Shown piece after piece: positions 12,201-27,200 of a DNA stretch of 64,000 nucleotides. The notes under the pieces were generated by a model. It made no database searches, was not told the origin of the DNA, and saw only the letters and a program-made list of their open reading frames with translations. Source of the stretch: Allodiplogaster sudhausi. Its lineage: Eukaryota > Nematoda > Chromadorea > Rhabditida > Diplogasteridae. The DNA is taken from assembly GCA_945643635.1 (NCBI GenBank), contig CALZFC010000022.1, positions 42,953 to 106,952 of the forward strand, written 5' to 3'. Each line of letters opens with the position of its first letter. Positions within the stretch are counted from its first letter, which is position 1. Made by a program: the position numbers and the translations under genes.

Positions 12201-15200
12201 CCATGTAGAAAACTGTTCCCTTTCTAGTGATAATAGGCAGGACTCATTGCTTCAGTTTTCTGAACTTTTCTCTCTTAATTTTGCTGCTAAAAGAGACCTT
12301 TGTACACCGTTCATGCCCGAATTTTCGTTTTAGAATTTATTTTTCGGGCTGGACATTCTAGAAAATTGCGTGTACATAGAGAAACCATGTAGAAAACTGT
12401 TCCCTTTCTAGTGATAATAGGCAGGACTCATTGCTTCAGTTTTCTGAACTTTTCTCTCTTAATTTTGCTGCTAAAAGAGACCTTTGTACACCGTTCATGC
12501 CCGAATTTTCGTTTTAGAATTTATTTTTCGGGCTGGACATTCTAGAAAATTGCGTGTACATAGAGAAACCATGTAGAAAACTGTTCCCTTTCTAGTGATA
12601 ATAGGCAGGACTCATTGCTTCAGTTTTCTGAACTTTTCTCTCTTAATTTTGCTGCTAAAAGAGACCTTTGTACACCGTTCATGCCCGAATTTTCGTTTTA
12701 GAATTTATTTTTCGGGCTGGACATTCTAGAAAATTGCGTGTACATAGAGAAACCATGTAGAAAACTGTTCCCTTTCTAGTGATAATAGGCAGGACTCATT
12801 GCTTCAGTTTTCTGAACTTTTCTCTCTTAATTTTGCTGCTAAAAGAGACCTTTGTACACCGTTCATGCCCGAATTTTCGTTTTAGAATTTATTTTTCGGG
12901 CTGGACATTCTAGAAAATTGCGTGTACATAGAGAAACCATGTAGAAAACTGTTCCCTTTCTAGTGATAATAGGCAGGACTCATTGCTTCAGTTTTCTGAA
13001 CTTTTCTCTCTTAATTTTGCTGCTAAAAGAGACCTTTGTACACCGTTCATGCCCGAATTTTCGTTTTAGAATTTATTTTTCGGGCTGGACATTCTAGAAA
13101 ATTGCGTGTACATAGAGAAACCATGTAGAAAACTGTTCCCTTTCTAGTGATAATAGGCAGGACTCATTGCTTCAGTTTTCTGAACTTTTCTCTCTTAATT
13201 TTGCTGCTAAAAGAGACCTTTGTACACCGTTCATGCCCGAATTTTCGTTTTAGAATTTATTTTTCGGGCTGGACATTCTAGAAAATTGCGTGTACATAGA
13301 GAAACCATGTAGAAAACTGTTCCCTTTCTAGTGATAATAGGCAGGACTCATTGCTTCAGTTTTCTGAACTTTTCTCTCTTAATTTTGCTGCTAAAAGAGA
13401 CCTTTGTACACCGTTCATGCCCGAATTTTCGTTTTAGAATTTATTTTTCGGGCTGGACATTCTAGAAAATTGCGTGTACATAGAGAAACCATGTAGAAAA
13501 CTGTTCCCTTTCTAGTGATAATAGGCAGGACTCATTGCTTCAGTTTTCTGAACTTTTCTCTCTTAATTTTGCTGCTAAAAGAGACCTTTGTACACCGTTC
13601 ATGCCCGAATTTTCGTTTTAGAATTTATTTTTCGGGCTGGACATTCTAGAAAATTGCGTGTACATAGAGAAACCATGTAGAAAACTGTTCCCTTTCTAGT
13701 GATAATAGGCAGGACTCATTGCTTCAGTTTTCTGAACTTTTCTCTCTTAATTTTGCTGCTAAAAGAGACCTTTGTACACCGTTCATGCCCGAATTTTCGT
13801 TTTAGAATTTATTTTTCGGGCTGGACATTCTAGAAAATTGCGTGTACATAGAGAAACCATGTAGAAAACTGTTCCCTTTCTAGTGATAATAGGCAGGACT
13901 CATTGCTTCAGTTTTCTGAACTTTTCTCTCTTAATTTTGCTGCTAAAAGAGACCTTTGTACACCGTTCATGCCCGAATTTTCGTTTTAGAATTTATTTTT
14001 CGGGCTGGACATTCTAGAAAATTGCGTGTACATAGAGAAACCATGTAGAAAACTGTTCCCTTTCTAGTGATAATAGGCAGGACTCATTGCTTCAGTTTTC
14101 TGAACTTTTCTCTCTTAATTTTGCTGCTAAAAGAGACCTTTGTACACCGTTCATGCCCGAATTTTCGTTTTAGAATTTATTTTTCGGGCTGGACATTCTA
14201 GAAAATTGCGTGTACATAGAGAAACCATGTAGAAAACTGTTCCCTTTCTAGTGATAATAGGCAGGACTCATTGCTTCAGTTTTCTGAACTTTTCTCTCTT
14301 AATTTTGCTGCTAAAAGAGACCTTTGTACACCGTTCATGCCCGAATTTTCGTTTTAGAATTTATTTTTCGGGCTGGACATTCTAGAAAATTGCGTGTACA
14401 TAGAGAAACCATGTAGAAAACTGTTCCCTTTCTAGTGATAATAGGCAGGACTCATTGCTTCAGTTTTCTGAACTTTTCTCTCTTAATTTTGCTGCTAAAA
14501 GAGACCTTTGTACACCGTTCATGCCCGAATTTTCGTTTTAGAATTTATTTTTCGGGCTGGACATTCTAGAAAATTGCGTGTACATAGAGAAACCATGTAG
14601 AAAACTGTTCCCTTTCTAGTGATAATAGGCAGGACTCATTGCTTCAGTTTTCTGAACTTTTCTCTCTTAATTTTGCTGCTAAAAGAGACCTTTGTACACC
14701 GTTCATGCCCGAATTTTCGTTTTAGAATTTATTTTTCGGGCTGGACATTCTAGAAAATTGCGTGTACATAGAGAAACCATGTAGAAAACTGTTCCCTTTC
14801 TAGTGATAATAGGCAGGACTCATTGCTTCAGTTTTCTGAACTTTTCTCTCTTAATTTTGCTGCTAAAAGAGACCTTTGTACACCGTTCATGCCCGAATTT
14901 TCGTTTTAGAATTTATTTTTCGGGCTGGACATTCTAGAAAATTGCGTGTACATAGAGAAACCATGTAGAAAACTGTTCCCTTTCTAGTGATAATAGGCAG
15001 GACTCATTGCTTCAGTTTTCTGAACTTTTCTCTCTTAATTTTGCTGCTAAAAGAGACCTTTGTACACCGTTCATGCCCGAATTTTCGTTTTAGAATTTAT
15101 TTTTCGGGCTGGACATTCTAGAAAATTGCGTGTACATAGAGAAACCATGTAGAAAACTGTTCCCTTTCTAGTGATAATAGGCAGGACTCATTGCTTCAGT

Positions 15201-18200
15201 TTTCTGAACTTTTCTCTCTTAATTTTGCTGCTAAAAGAGACCTTTGTACACCGTTCATGCCCGAATTTTCGTTTTAGAATTTATTTTTCGGGCTGGACAT
15301 TCTAGAAAATTGCGTGTACATAGAGAAACCATGTAGAAAACTGTTCCCTTTCTAGTGATAATAGGCAGGACTCATTGCTTCAGTTTTCTGAACTTTTCTC
15401 TCTTAATTTTGCTGCTAAAAGAGACCTTTGTACACCGTTCATGCCCGAATTTTCGTTTTAGAATTTATTTTTCGGGCTGGACATTCTAGAAAATTGCGTG
15501 TACATAGAGAAACCATGTAGAAAACTGTTCCCTTTCTAGTGATAATAGGCAGGACTCATTGCTTCAGTTTTCTGAACTTTTCTCTCTTAATTTTGCTGCT
15601 AAAAGAGACCTTTGTACACCGTTCATGCCCGAATTTTCGTTTTAGAATTTATTTTTCGGGCTGGACATTCTAGAAAATTGCGTGTACATAGAGAAACCAT
15701 GTAGAAAACTGTTCCCTTTCTAGTGATAATAGGCAGGACTCATTGCTTCAGTTTTCTGAACTTTTCTCTCTTAATTTTGCTGCTAAAAGAGACCTTTGTA
15801 CACCGTTCATGCCCGAATTTTCGTTTTAGAATTTATTTTTCGGGCTGGACATTCTAGAAAATTGCGTGTACATAGAGAAACCATGTAGAAAACTGTTCCC
15901 TTTCTAGTGATAATAGGCAGGACTCATTGCTTCAGTTTTCTGAACTTTTCTCTCTTAATTTTGCTGCTAAAAGAGACCTTTGTACACCGTTCATGCCCGA
16001 ATTTTCGTTTTAGAATTTATTTTTCGGGCTGGACATTCTAGAAAATTGCGTGTACATAGAGAAACCATGTAGAAAACTGTTCCCTTTCTAGTGATAATAG
16101 GCAGGACTCATTGCTTCAGTTTTCTGAACTTTTCTCTCTTAATTTTGCTGCTAAAAGAGACCTTTGTACACCGTTCATGCCCGAATTTTCGTTTTAGAAT
16201 TTATTTTTCGGGCTGGACATTCTAGAAAATTGCGTGTACATAGAGAAACCATGTAGAAAACTGTTCCCTTTCTAGTGATAATAGGCAGGACTCATTGCTT
16301 CAGTTTTCTGAACTTTTCTCTCTTAATTTTGCTGCTAAAAGAGACCTTTGTACACCGTTCATGCCCGAATTTTCGTTTTAGAATTTATTTTTCGGGCTGG
16401 ACATTCTAGAAAATTGCGTGTACATAGAGAAACCATGTAGAAAACTGTTCCCTTTCTAGTGATAATAGGCAGGACTCATTGCTTCAGTTTTCTGAACTTT
16501 TCTCTCTTAATTTTGCTGCTAAAAGAGACCTTTGTACACCGTTCATGCCCGAATTTTCGTTTTAGAATTTATTTTTCGGGCTGGACATTCTAGAAAATTG
16601 CGTGTACATAGAGAAACCATGTAGAAAACTGTTCCCTTTCTAGTGATAATAGGCAGGACTCATTGCTTCAGTTTTCTGAACTTTTCTCTCTTAATTTTGC
16701 TGCTAAAAGAGACCTTTGTACACCGTTCATGCCCGAATTTTCGTTTTAGAATTTATTTTTCGGGCTGGACATTCTAGAAAATTGCGTGTACATAGAGAAA
16801 CCATGTAGAAAACTGTTCCCTTTCTAGTGATAATAGGCAGGACTCATTGCTTCAGTTTTCTGAACTTTTCTCTCTTAATTTTGCTGCTAAAAGAGACCTT
16901 TGTACACCGTTCATGCCCGAATTTTCGTTTTAGAATTTATTTTTCGGGCTGGACATTCTAGAAAATTGCGTGTACATAGAGAAACCATGTAGAAAACTGT
17001 TCCCTTTCTAGTGATAATAGGCAGGACTCATTGCTTCAGTTTTCTGAACTTTTCTCTCTTAATTTTGCTGCTAAAAGAGACCTTTGTACACCGTTCATGC
17101 CCGAATTTTCGTTTTAGAATTTATTTTTCGGGCTGGACATTCTAGAAAATTGCGTGTACATAGAGAAACCATGTAGAAAACTGTTCCCTTTCTAGTGATA
17201 ATAGGCAGGACTCATTGCTTCAGTTTTCTGAACTTTTCTCTCTTAATTTTGCTGCTAAAAGAGACCTTTGTACACCGTTCATGCCCGAATTTTCGTTTTA
17301 GAATTTATTTTTCGGGCTGGACATTCTAGAAAATTGCGTGTACATAGAGAAACCATGTAGAAAACTGTTCCCTTTCTAGTGATAATAGGCAGGACTCATT
17401 GCTTCAGTTTTCTGAACTTTTCTCTCTTAATTTTGCTGCTAAAAGAGACCTTTGTACACCGTTCATGCCCGAATTTTCGTTTTAGAATTTATTTTTCGGG
17501 CTGGACATTCTAGAAAATTGCGTGTACATAGAGAAACCATGTAGAAAACTGTTCCCTTTCTAGTGATAATAGGCAGGACTCATTGCTTCAGTTTTCTGAA
17601 CTTTTCTCTCTTAATTTTGCTGCTAAAAGAGACCTTTGTACACCGTTCATGCCCGAATTTTCGTTTTAGAATTTATTTTTCGGGCTGGACATTCTAGAAA
17701 ATTGCGTGTACATAGAGAAACCATGTAGAAAACTGTTCCCTTTCTAGTGATAATAGGCAGGACTCATTGCTTCAGTTTTCTGAACTTTTCTCTCTTAATT
17801 TTGCTGCTAAAAGAGACCTTTGTACACCGTTCATGCCCGAATTTTCGTTTTAGAATTTATTTTTCGGGCTGGACATTCTAGAAAATTGCGTGTACATAGA
17901 GAAACCATGTAGAAAACTGTTCCCTTTCTAGTGATAATAGGCAGGACTCATTGCTTCAGTTTTCTGAACTTTTCTCTCTTAATTTTGCTGCTAAAAGAGA
18001 CCTTTGTACACCGTTCATGCCCGAATTTTCGTTTTAGAATTTATTTTTCGGGCTGGACATTCTAGAAAATTGCGTGTACATAGAGAAACCATGTAGAAAA
18101 CTGTTCCCTTTCTAGTGATAATAGGCAGGACTCATTGCTTCAGTTTTCTGAACTTTTCTCTCTTAATTTTGCTGCTAAAAGAGACCTTTGTACACCGTTC

Positions 18201-21200
18201 ATGCCCGAATTTTCGTTTTAGAATTTATTTTTCGGGCTGGACATTCTAGAAAATTGCGTGTACATAGAGAAACCATGTAGAAAACTGTTCCCTTTCTAGT
18301 GATAATAGGCAGGACTCATTGCTTCAGTTTTCTGAACTTTTCTCTCTTAATTTTGCTGCTAAAAGAGACCTTTGTACACCGTTCATGCCCGAATTTTCGT
18401 TTTAGAATTTATTTTTCGGGCTGGACATTCTAGAAAATTGCGTGTACATAGAGAAACCATGTAGAAAACTGTTCCCTTTCTAGTGATAATAGGCAGGACT
18501 CATTGCTTCAGTTTTCTGAACTTTTCTCTCTTAATTTTGCTGCTAAAAGAGACCTTTGTACACCGTTCATGCCCGAATTTTCGTTTTAGAATTTATTTTT
18601 CGGGCTGGACATTCTAGAAAATTGCGTGTACATAGAGAAACCATGTAGAAAACTGTTCCCTTTCTAGTGATAATAGGCAGGACTCATTGCTTCAGTTTTC
18701 TGAACTTTTCTCTCTTAATTTTGCTGCTAAAAGAGACCTTTGTACACCGTTCATGCCCGAATTTTCGTTTTAGAATTTATTTTTCGGGCTGGACATTCTA
18801 GAAAATTGCGTGTACATAGAGAAACCATGTAGAAAACTGTTCCCTTTCTAGTGATAATAGGCAGGACTCATTGCTTCAGTTTTCTGAACTTTTCTCTCTT
18901 AATTTTGCTGCTAAAAGAGACCTTTGTACACCGTTCATGCCCGAATTTTCGTTTTAGAATTTATTTTTCGGGCTGGACATTCTAGAAAATTGCGTGTACA
19001 TAGAGAAACCATGTAGAAAACTGTTCCCTTTCTAGTGATAATAGGCAGGACTCATTGCTTCAGTTTTCTGAACTTTTCTCTCTTAATTTTGCTGCTAAAA
19101 GAGACCTTTGTACACCGTTCATGCCCGAATTTTCGTTTTAGAATTTATTTTTCGGGCTGGACATTCTAGAAAATTGCGTGTACATAGAGAAACCATGTAG
19201 AAAACTGTTCCCTTTCTAGTGATAATAGGCAGGACTCATTGCTTCAGTTTTCTGAACTTTTCTCTCTTAATTTTGCTGCTAAAAGAGACCTTTGTACACC
19301 GTTCATGCCCGAATTTTCGTTTTAGAATTTATTTTTCGGGCTGGACATTCTAGAAAATTGCGTGTACATAGAGAAACCATGTAGAAAACTGTTCCCTTTC
19401 TAGTGATAATAGGCAGGACTCATTGCTTCAGTTTTCTGAACTTTTCTCTCTTAATTTTGCTGCTAAAAGAGACCTTTGTACACCGTTCATGCCCGAATTT
19501 TCGTTTTAGAATTTATTTTTCGGGCTGGACATTCTAGAAAATTGCGTGTACATAGAGAAACCATGTAGAAAACTGTTCCCTTTCTAGTGATAATAGGCAG
19601 GACTCATTGCTTCAGTTTTCTGAACTTTTCTCTCTTAATTTTGCTGCTAAAAGAGACCTTTGTACACCGTTCATGCCCGAATTTTCGTTTTAGAATTTAT
19701 TTTTCGGGCTGGACATTCTAGAAAATTGCGTGTACATAGAGAAACCATGTAGAAAACTGTTCCCTTTCTAGTGATAATAGGCAGGACTCATTGCTTCAGT
19801 TTTCTGAACTTTTCTCTCTTAATTTTGCTGCTAAAAGAGACCTTTGTACACCGTTCATGCCCGAATTTTCGTTTTAGAATTTATTTTTCGGGCTGGACAT
19901 TCTAGAAAATTGCGTGTACATAGAGAAACCATGTAGAAAACTGTTCCCTTTCTAGTGATAATAGGCAGGACTCATTGCTTCAGTTTTCTGAACTTTTCTC
20001 TCTTAATTTTGCTGCTAAAAGAGACCTTTGTACACCGTTCATGCCCGAATTTTCGTTTTAGAATTTATTTTTCGGGCTGGACATTCTAGAAAATTGCGTG
20101 TACATAGAGAAACCATGTAGAAAACTGTTCCCTTTCTAGTGATAATAGGCAGGACTCATTGCTTCAGTTTTCTGAACTTTTCTCTCTTAATTTTGCTGCT
20201 AAAAGAGACCTTTGTACACCGTTCATGCCCGAATTTTCGTTTTAGAATTTATTTTTCGGGCTGGACATTCTAGAAAATTGCGTGTACATAGAGAAACCAT
20301 GTAGAAAACTGTTCCCTTTCTAGTGATAATAGGCAGGACTCATTGCTTCAGTTTTCTGAACTTTTCTCTCTTAATTTTGCTGCTAAAAGAGACCTTTGTA
20401 CACCGTTCATGCCCGAATTTTCGTTTTAGAATTTATTTTTCGGGCTGGACATTCTAGAAAATTGCGTGTACATAGAGAAACCATGTAGAAAACTGTTCCC
20501 TTTCTAGTGATAATAGGCAGGACTCATTGCTTCAGTTTTCTGAACTTTTCTCTCTTAATTTTGCTGCTAAAAGAGACCTTTGTACACCGTTCATGCCCGA
20601 ATTTTCGTTTTAGAATTTATTTTTCGGGCTGGACATTCTAGAAAATTGCGTGTACATAGAGAAACCATGTAGAAAACTGTTCCCTTTCTAGTGATAATAG
20701 GCAGGACTCATTGCTTCAGTTTTCTGAACTTTTCTCTCTTAATTTTGCTGCTAAAAGAGACCTTTGTACACCGTTCATGCCCGAATTTTCGTTTTAGAAT
20801 TTATTTTTCGGGCTGGACATTCTAGAAAATTGCGTGTACATAGAGAAACCATGTAGAAAACTGTTCCCTTTCTAGTGATAATAGGCAGGACTCATTGCTT
20901 CAGTTTTCTGAACTTTTCTCTCTTAATTTTGCTGCTAAAAGAGACCTTTGTACACCGTTCATGCCCGAATTTTCGTTTTAGAATTTATTTTTCGGGCTGG
21001 ACATTCTAGAAAATTGCGTGTACATAGAGAAACCATGTAGAAAACTGTTCCCTTTCTAGTGATAATAGGCAGGACTCATTGCTTCAGTTTTCTGAACTTT
21101 TCTCTCTTAATTTTGCTGCTAAAAGAGACCTTTGTACACCGTTCATGCCCGAATTTTCGTTTTAGAATTTATTTTTCGGGCTGGACATTCTAGAAAATTG

Positions 21201-24200
21201 CGTGTACATAGAGAAACCATGTAGAAAACTGTTCCCTTTCTAGTGATAATAGGCAGGACTCATTGCTTCAGTTTTCTGAACTTTTCTCTCTTAATTTTGC
21301 TGCTAAAAGAGACCTTTGTACACCGTTCATGCCCGAATTTTCGTTTTAGAATTTATTTTTCGGGCTGGACATTCTAGAAAATTGCGTGTACATAGAGAAA
21401 CCATGTAGAAAACTGTTCCCTTTCTAGTGATAATAGGCAGGACTCATTGCTTCAGTTTTCTGAACTTTTCTCTCTTAATTTTGCTGCTAAAAGAGACCTT
21501 TGTACACCGTTCATGCCCGAATTTTCGTTTTAGAATTTATTTTTCGGGCTGGACATTCTAGAAAATTGCGTGTACATAGAGAAACCATGTAGAAAACTGT
21601 TCCCTTTCTAGTGATAATAGGCAGGACTCATTGCTTCAGTTTTCTGAACTTTTCTCTCTTAATTTTGCTGCTAAAAGAGACCTTTGTACACCGTTCATGC
21701 CCGAATTTTCGTTTTAGAATTTATTTTTCGGGCTGGACATTCTAGAAAATTGCGTGTACATAGAGAAACCATGTAGAAAACTGTTCCCTTTCTAGTGATA
21801 ATAGGCAGGACTCATTGCTTCAGTTTTCTGAACTTTTCTCTCTTAATTTTGCTGCTAAAAGAGACCTTTGTACACCGTTCATGCCCGAATTTTCGTTTTA
21901 GAATTTATTTTTCGGGCTGGACATTCTAGAAAATTGCGTGTACATAGAGAAACCATGTAGAAAACTGTTCCCTTTCTAGTGATAATAGGCAGGACTCATT
22001 GCTTCAGTTTTCTGAACTTTTCTCTCTTAATTTTGCTGCTAAAAGAGACCTTTGTACACCGTTCATGCCCGAATTTTCGTTTTAGAATTTATTTTTCGGG
22101 CTGGACATTCTAGAAAATTGCGTGTACATAGAGAAACCATGTAGAAAACTGTTCCCTTTCTAGTGATAATAGGCAGGACTCATTGCTTCAGTTTTCTGAA
22201 CTTTTCTCTCTTAATTTTGCTGCTAAAAGAGACCTTTGTACACCGTTCATGCCCGAATTTTCGTTTTAGAATTTATTTTTCGGGCTGGACATTCTAGAAA
22301 ATTGCGTGTACATAGAGAAACCATGTAGAAAACTGTTCCCTTTCTAGTGATAATAGGCAGGACTCATTGCTTCAGTTTTCTGAACTTTTCTCTCTTAATT
22401 TTGCTGCTAAAAGAGACCTTTGTACACCGTTCATGCCCGAATTTTCGTTTTAGAATTTATTTTTCGGGCTGGACATTCTAGAAAATTGCGTGTACATAGA
22501 GAAACCATGTAGAAAACTGTTCCCTTTCTAGTGATAATAGGCAGGACTCATTGCTTCAGTTTTCTGAACTTTTCTCTCTTAATTTTGCTGCTAAAAGAGA
22601 CCTTTGTACACCGTTCATGCCCGAATTTTCGTTTTAGAATTTATTTTTCGGGCTGGACATTCTAGAAAATTGCGTGTACATAGAGAAACCATGTAGAAAA
22701 CTGTTCCCTTTCTAGTGATAATAGGCAGGACTCATTGCTTCAGTTTTCTGAACTTTTCTCTCTTAATTTTGCTGCTAAAAGAGACCTTTGTACACCGTTC
22801 ATGCCCGAATTTTCGTTTTAGAATTTATTTTTCGGGCTGGACATTCTAGAAAATTGCGTGTACATAGAGAAACCATGTAGAAAACTGTTCCCTTTCTAGT
22901 GATAATAGGCAGGACTCATTGCTTCAGTTTTCTGAACTTTTCTCTCTTAATTTTGCTGCTAAAAGAGACCTTTGTACACCGTTCATGCCCGAATTTTCGT
23001 TTTAGAATTTATTTTTCGGGCTGGACATTCTAGAAAATTGCGTGTACATAGAGAAACCATGTAGAAAACTGTTCCCTTTCTAGTGATAATAGGCAGGACT
23101 CATTGCTTCAGTTTTCTGAACTTTTCTCTCTTAATTTTGCTGCTAAAAGAGACCTTTGTACACCGTTCATGCCCGAATTTTCGTTTTAGAATTTATTTTT
23201 CGGGCTGGACATTCTAGAAAATTGCGTGTACATAGAGAAACCATGTAGAAAACTGTTCCCTTTCTAGTGATAATAGGCAGGACTCATTGCTTCAGTTTTC
23301 TGAACTTTTCTCTCTTAATTTTGCTGCTAAAAGAGACCTTTGTACACCGTTCATGCCCGAATTTTCGTTTTAGAATTTATTTTTCGGGCTGGACATTCTA
23401 GAAAATTGCGTGTACATAGAGAAACCATGTAGAAAACTGTTCCCTTTCTAGTGATAATAGGCAGGACTCATTGCTTCAGTTTTCTGAACTTTTCTCTCTT
23501 AATTTTGCTGCTAAAAGAGACCTTTGTACACCGTTCATGCCCGAATTTTCGTTTTAGAATTTATTTTTCGGGCTGGACATTCTAGAAAATTGCGTGTACA
23601 TAGAGAAACCATGTAGAAAACTGTTCCCTTTCTAGTGATAATAGGCAGGACTCATTGCTTCAGTTTTCTGAACTTTTCTCTCTTAATTTTGCTGCTAAAA
23701 GAGACCTTTGTACACCGTTCATGCCCGAATTTTCGTTTTAGAATTTATTTTTCGGGCTGGACATTCTAGAAAATTGCGTGTACATAGAGAAACCATGTAG
23801 AAAACTGTTCCCTTTCTAGTGATAATAGGCAGGACTCATTGCTTCAGTTTTCTGAACTTTTCTCTCTTAATTTTGCTGCTAAAAGAGACCTTTGTACACC
23901 GTTCATGCCCGAATTTTCGTTTTAGAATTTATTTTTCGGGCTGGACATTCTAGAAAATTGCGTGTACATAGAGAAACCATGTAGAAAACTGTTCCCTTTC
24001 TAGTGATAATAGGCAGGACTCATTGCTTCAGTTTTCTGAACTTTTCTCTCTTAATTTTGCTGCTAAAAGAGACCTTTGTACACCGTTCATGCCCGAATTT
24101 TCGTTTTAGAATTTATTTTTCGGGCTGGACATTCTAGAAAATTGCGTGTACATAGAGAAACCATGTAGAAAACTGTTCCCTTTCTAGTGATAATAGGCAG

Positions 24201-27200
24201 GACTCATTGCTTCAGTTTTCTGAACTTTTCTCTCTTAATTTTGCTGCTAAAAGAGACCTTTGTACACCGTTCATGCCCGAATTTTCGTTTTAGAATTTAT
24301 TTTTCGGGCTGGACATTCTAGAAAATTGCGTGTACATAGAGAAACCATGTAGAAAACTGTTCCCTTTCTAGTGATAATAGGCAGGACTCATTGCTTCAGT
24401 TTTCTGAACTTTTCTCTCTTAATTTTGCTGCTAAAAGAGACCTTTGTACACCGTTCATGCCCGAATTTTCGTTTTAGAATTTATTTTTCGGGCTGGACAT
24501 TCTAGAAAATTGCGTGTACATAGAGAAACCATGTAGAAAACTGTTCCCTTTCTAGTGATAATAGGCAGGACTCATTGCTTCAGTTTTCTGAACTTTTCTC
24601 TCTTAATTTTGCTGCTAAAAGAGACCTTTGTACACCGTTCATGCCCGAATTTTCGTTTTAGAATTTATTTTTCGGGCTGGACATTCTAGAAAATTGCGTG
24701 TACATAGAGAAACCATGTAGAAAACTGTTCCCTTTCTAGTGATAATAGGCAGGACTCATTGCTTCAGTTTTCTGAACTTTTCTCTCTTAATTTTGCTGCT
24801 AAAAGAGACCTTTGTACACCGTTCATGCCCGAATTTTCGTTTTAGAATTTATTTTTCGGGCTGGACATTCTAGAAAATTGCGTGTACATAGAGAAACCAT
24901 GTAGAAAACTGTTCCCTTTCTAGTGATAATAGGCAGGACTCATTGCTTCAGTTTTCTGAACTTTTCTCTCTTAATTTTGCTGCTAAAAGAGACCTTTGTA
25001 CACCGTTCATGCCCGAATTTTCGTTTTAGAATTTATTTTTCGGGCTGGACATTCTAGAAAATTGCGTGTACATAGAGAAACCATGTAGAAAACTGTTCCC
25101 TTTCTAGTGATAATAGGCAGGACTCATTGCTTCAGTTTTCTGAACTTTTCTCTCTTAATTTTGCTGCTAAAAGAGACCTTTGTACACCGTTCATGCCCGA
25201 ATTTTCGTTTTAGAATTTATTTTTCGGGCTGGACATTCTAGAAAATTGCGTGTACATAGAGAAACCATGTAGAAAACTGTTCCCTTTCTAGTGATAATAG
25301 GCAGGACTCATTGCTTCAGTTTTCTGAACTTTTCTCTCTTAATTTTGCTGCTAAAAGAGACCTTTGTACACCGTTCATGCCCGAATTTTCGTTTTAGAAT
25401 TTATTTTTCGGGCTGGACATTCTAGAAAATTGCGTGTACATAGAGAAACCATGTAGAAAACTGTTCCCTTTCTAGTGATAATAGGCAGGACTCATTGCTT
25501 CAGTTTTCTGAACTTTTCTCTCTTAATTTTGCTGCTAAAAGAGACCTTTGTACACCGTTCATGCCCGAATTTTCGTTTTAGAATTTATTTTTCGGGCTGG
25601 ACATTCTAGAAAATTGCGTGTACATAGAGAAACCATGTAGAAAACTGTTCCCTTTCTAGTGATAATAGGCAGGACTCATTGCTTCAGTTTTCTGAACTTT
25701 TCTCTCTTAATTTTGCTGCTAAAAGAGACCTTTGTACACCGTTCATGCCCGAATTTTCGTTTTAGAATTTATTTTTCGGGCTGGACATTCTAGAAAATTG
25801 CGTGTACATAGAGAAACCATGTAGAAAACTGTTCCCTTTCTAGTGATAATAGGCAGGACTCATTGCTTCAGTTTTCTGAACTTTTCTCTCTTAATTTTGC
25901 TGCTAAAAGAGACCTTTGTACACCGTTCATGCCCGAATTTTCGTTTTAGAATTTATTTTTCGGGCTGGACATTCTAGAAAATTGCGTGTACATAGAGAAA
26001 CCATGTAGAAAACTGTTCCCTTTCTAGTGATAATAGGCAGGACTCATTGCTTCAGTTTTCTGAACTTTTCTCTCTTAATTTTGCTGCTAAAAGAGACCTT
26101 TGTACACCGTTCATGCCCGAATTTTCGTTTTAGAATTTATTTTTCGGGCTGGACATTCTAGAAAATTGCGTGTACATAGAGAAACCATGTAGAAAACTGT
26201 TCCCTTTCTAGTGATAATAGGCAGGACTCATTGCTTCAGTTTTCTGAACTTTTCTCTCTTAATTTTGCTGCTAAAAGAGACCTTTGTACACCGTTCATGC
26301 CCGAATTTTCGTTTTAGAATTTATTTTTCGGGCTGGACATTCTAGAAAATTGCGTGTACATAGAGAAACCATGTAGAAAACTGTTCCCTTTCTAGTGATA
26401 ATAGGCAGGACTCATTGCTTCAGTTTTCTGAACTTTTCTCTCTTAATTTTGCTGCTAAAAGAGACCTTTGTACACCGTTCATGCCCGAATTTTCGTTTTA
26501 GAATTTATTTTTCGGGCTGGACATTCTAGAAAATTGCGTGTACATAGAGAAACCATGTAGAAAACTGTTCCCTTTCTAGTGATAATAGGCAGGACTCATT
26601 GCTTCAGTTTTCTGAACTTTTCTCTCTTAATTTTGCTGCTAAAAGAGACCTTTGTACACCGTTCATGCCCGAATTTTCGTTTTAGAATTTATTTTTCGGG
26701 CTGGACATTCTAGAAAATTGCGTGTACATAGAGAAACCATGTAGAAAACTGTTCCCTTTCTAGTGATAATAGGCAGGACTCATTGCTTCAGTTTTCTGAA
26801 CTTTTCTCTCTTAATTTTGCTGCTAAAAGAGACCTTTGTACACCGTTCATGCCCGAATTTTCGTTTTAGAATTTATTTTTCGGGCTGGACATTCTAGAAA
26901 ATTGCGTGTACATAGAGAAACCATGTAGAAAACTGTTCCCTTTCTAGTGATAATAGGCAGGACTCATTGCTTCAGTTTTCTGAACTTTTCTCTCTTAATT
27001 TTGCTGCTAAAAGAGACCTTTGTACACCGTTCATGCCCGAATTTTCGTTTTAGAATTTATTTTTCGGGCTGGACATTCTAGAAAATTGCGTGTACATAGA
27101 GAAACCATGTAGAAAACTGTTCCCTTTCTAGTGATAATAGGCAGGACTCATTGCTTCAGTTTTCTGAACTTTTCTCTCTTAATTTTGCTGCTAAAAGAGA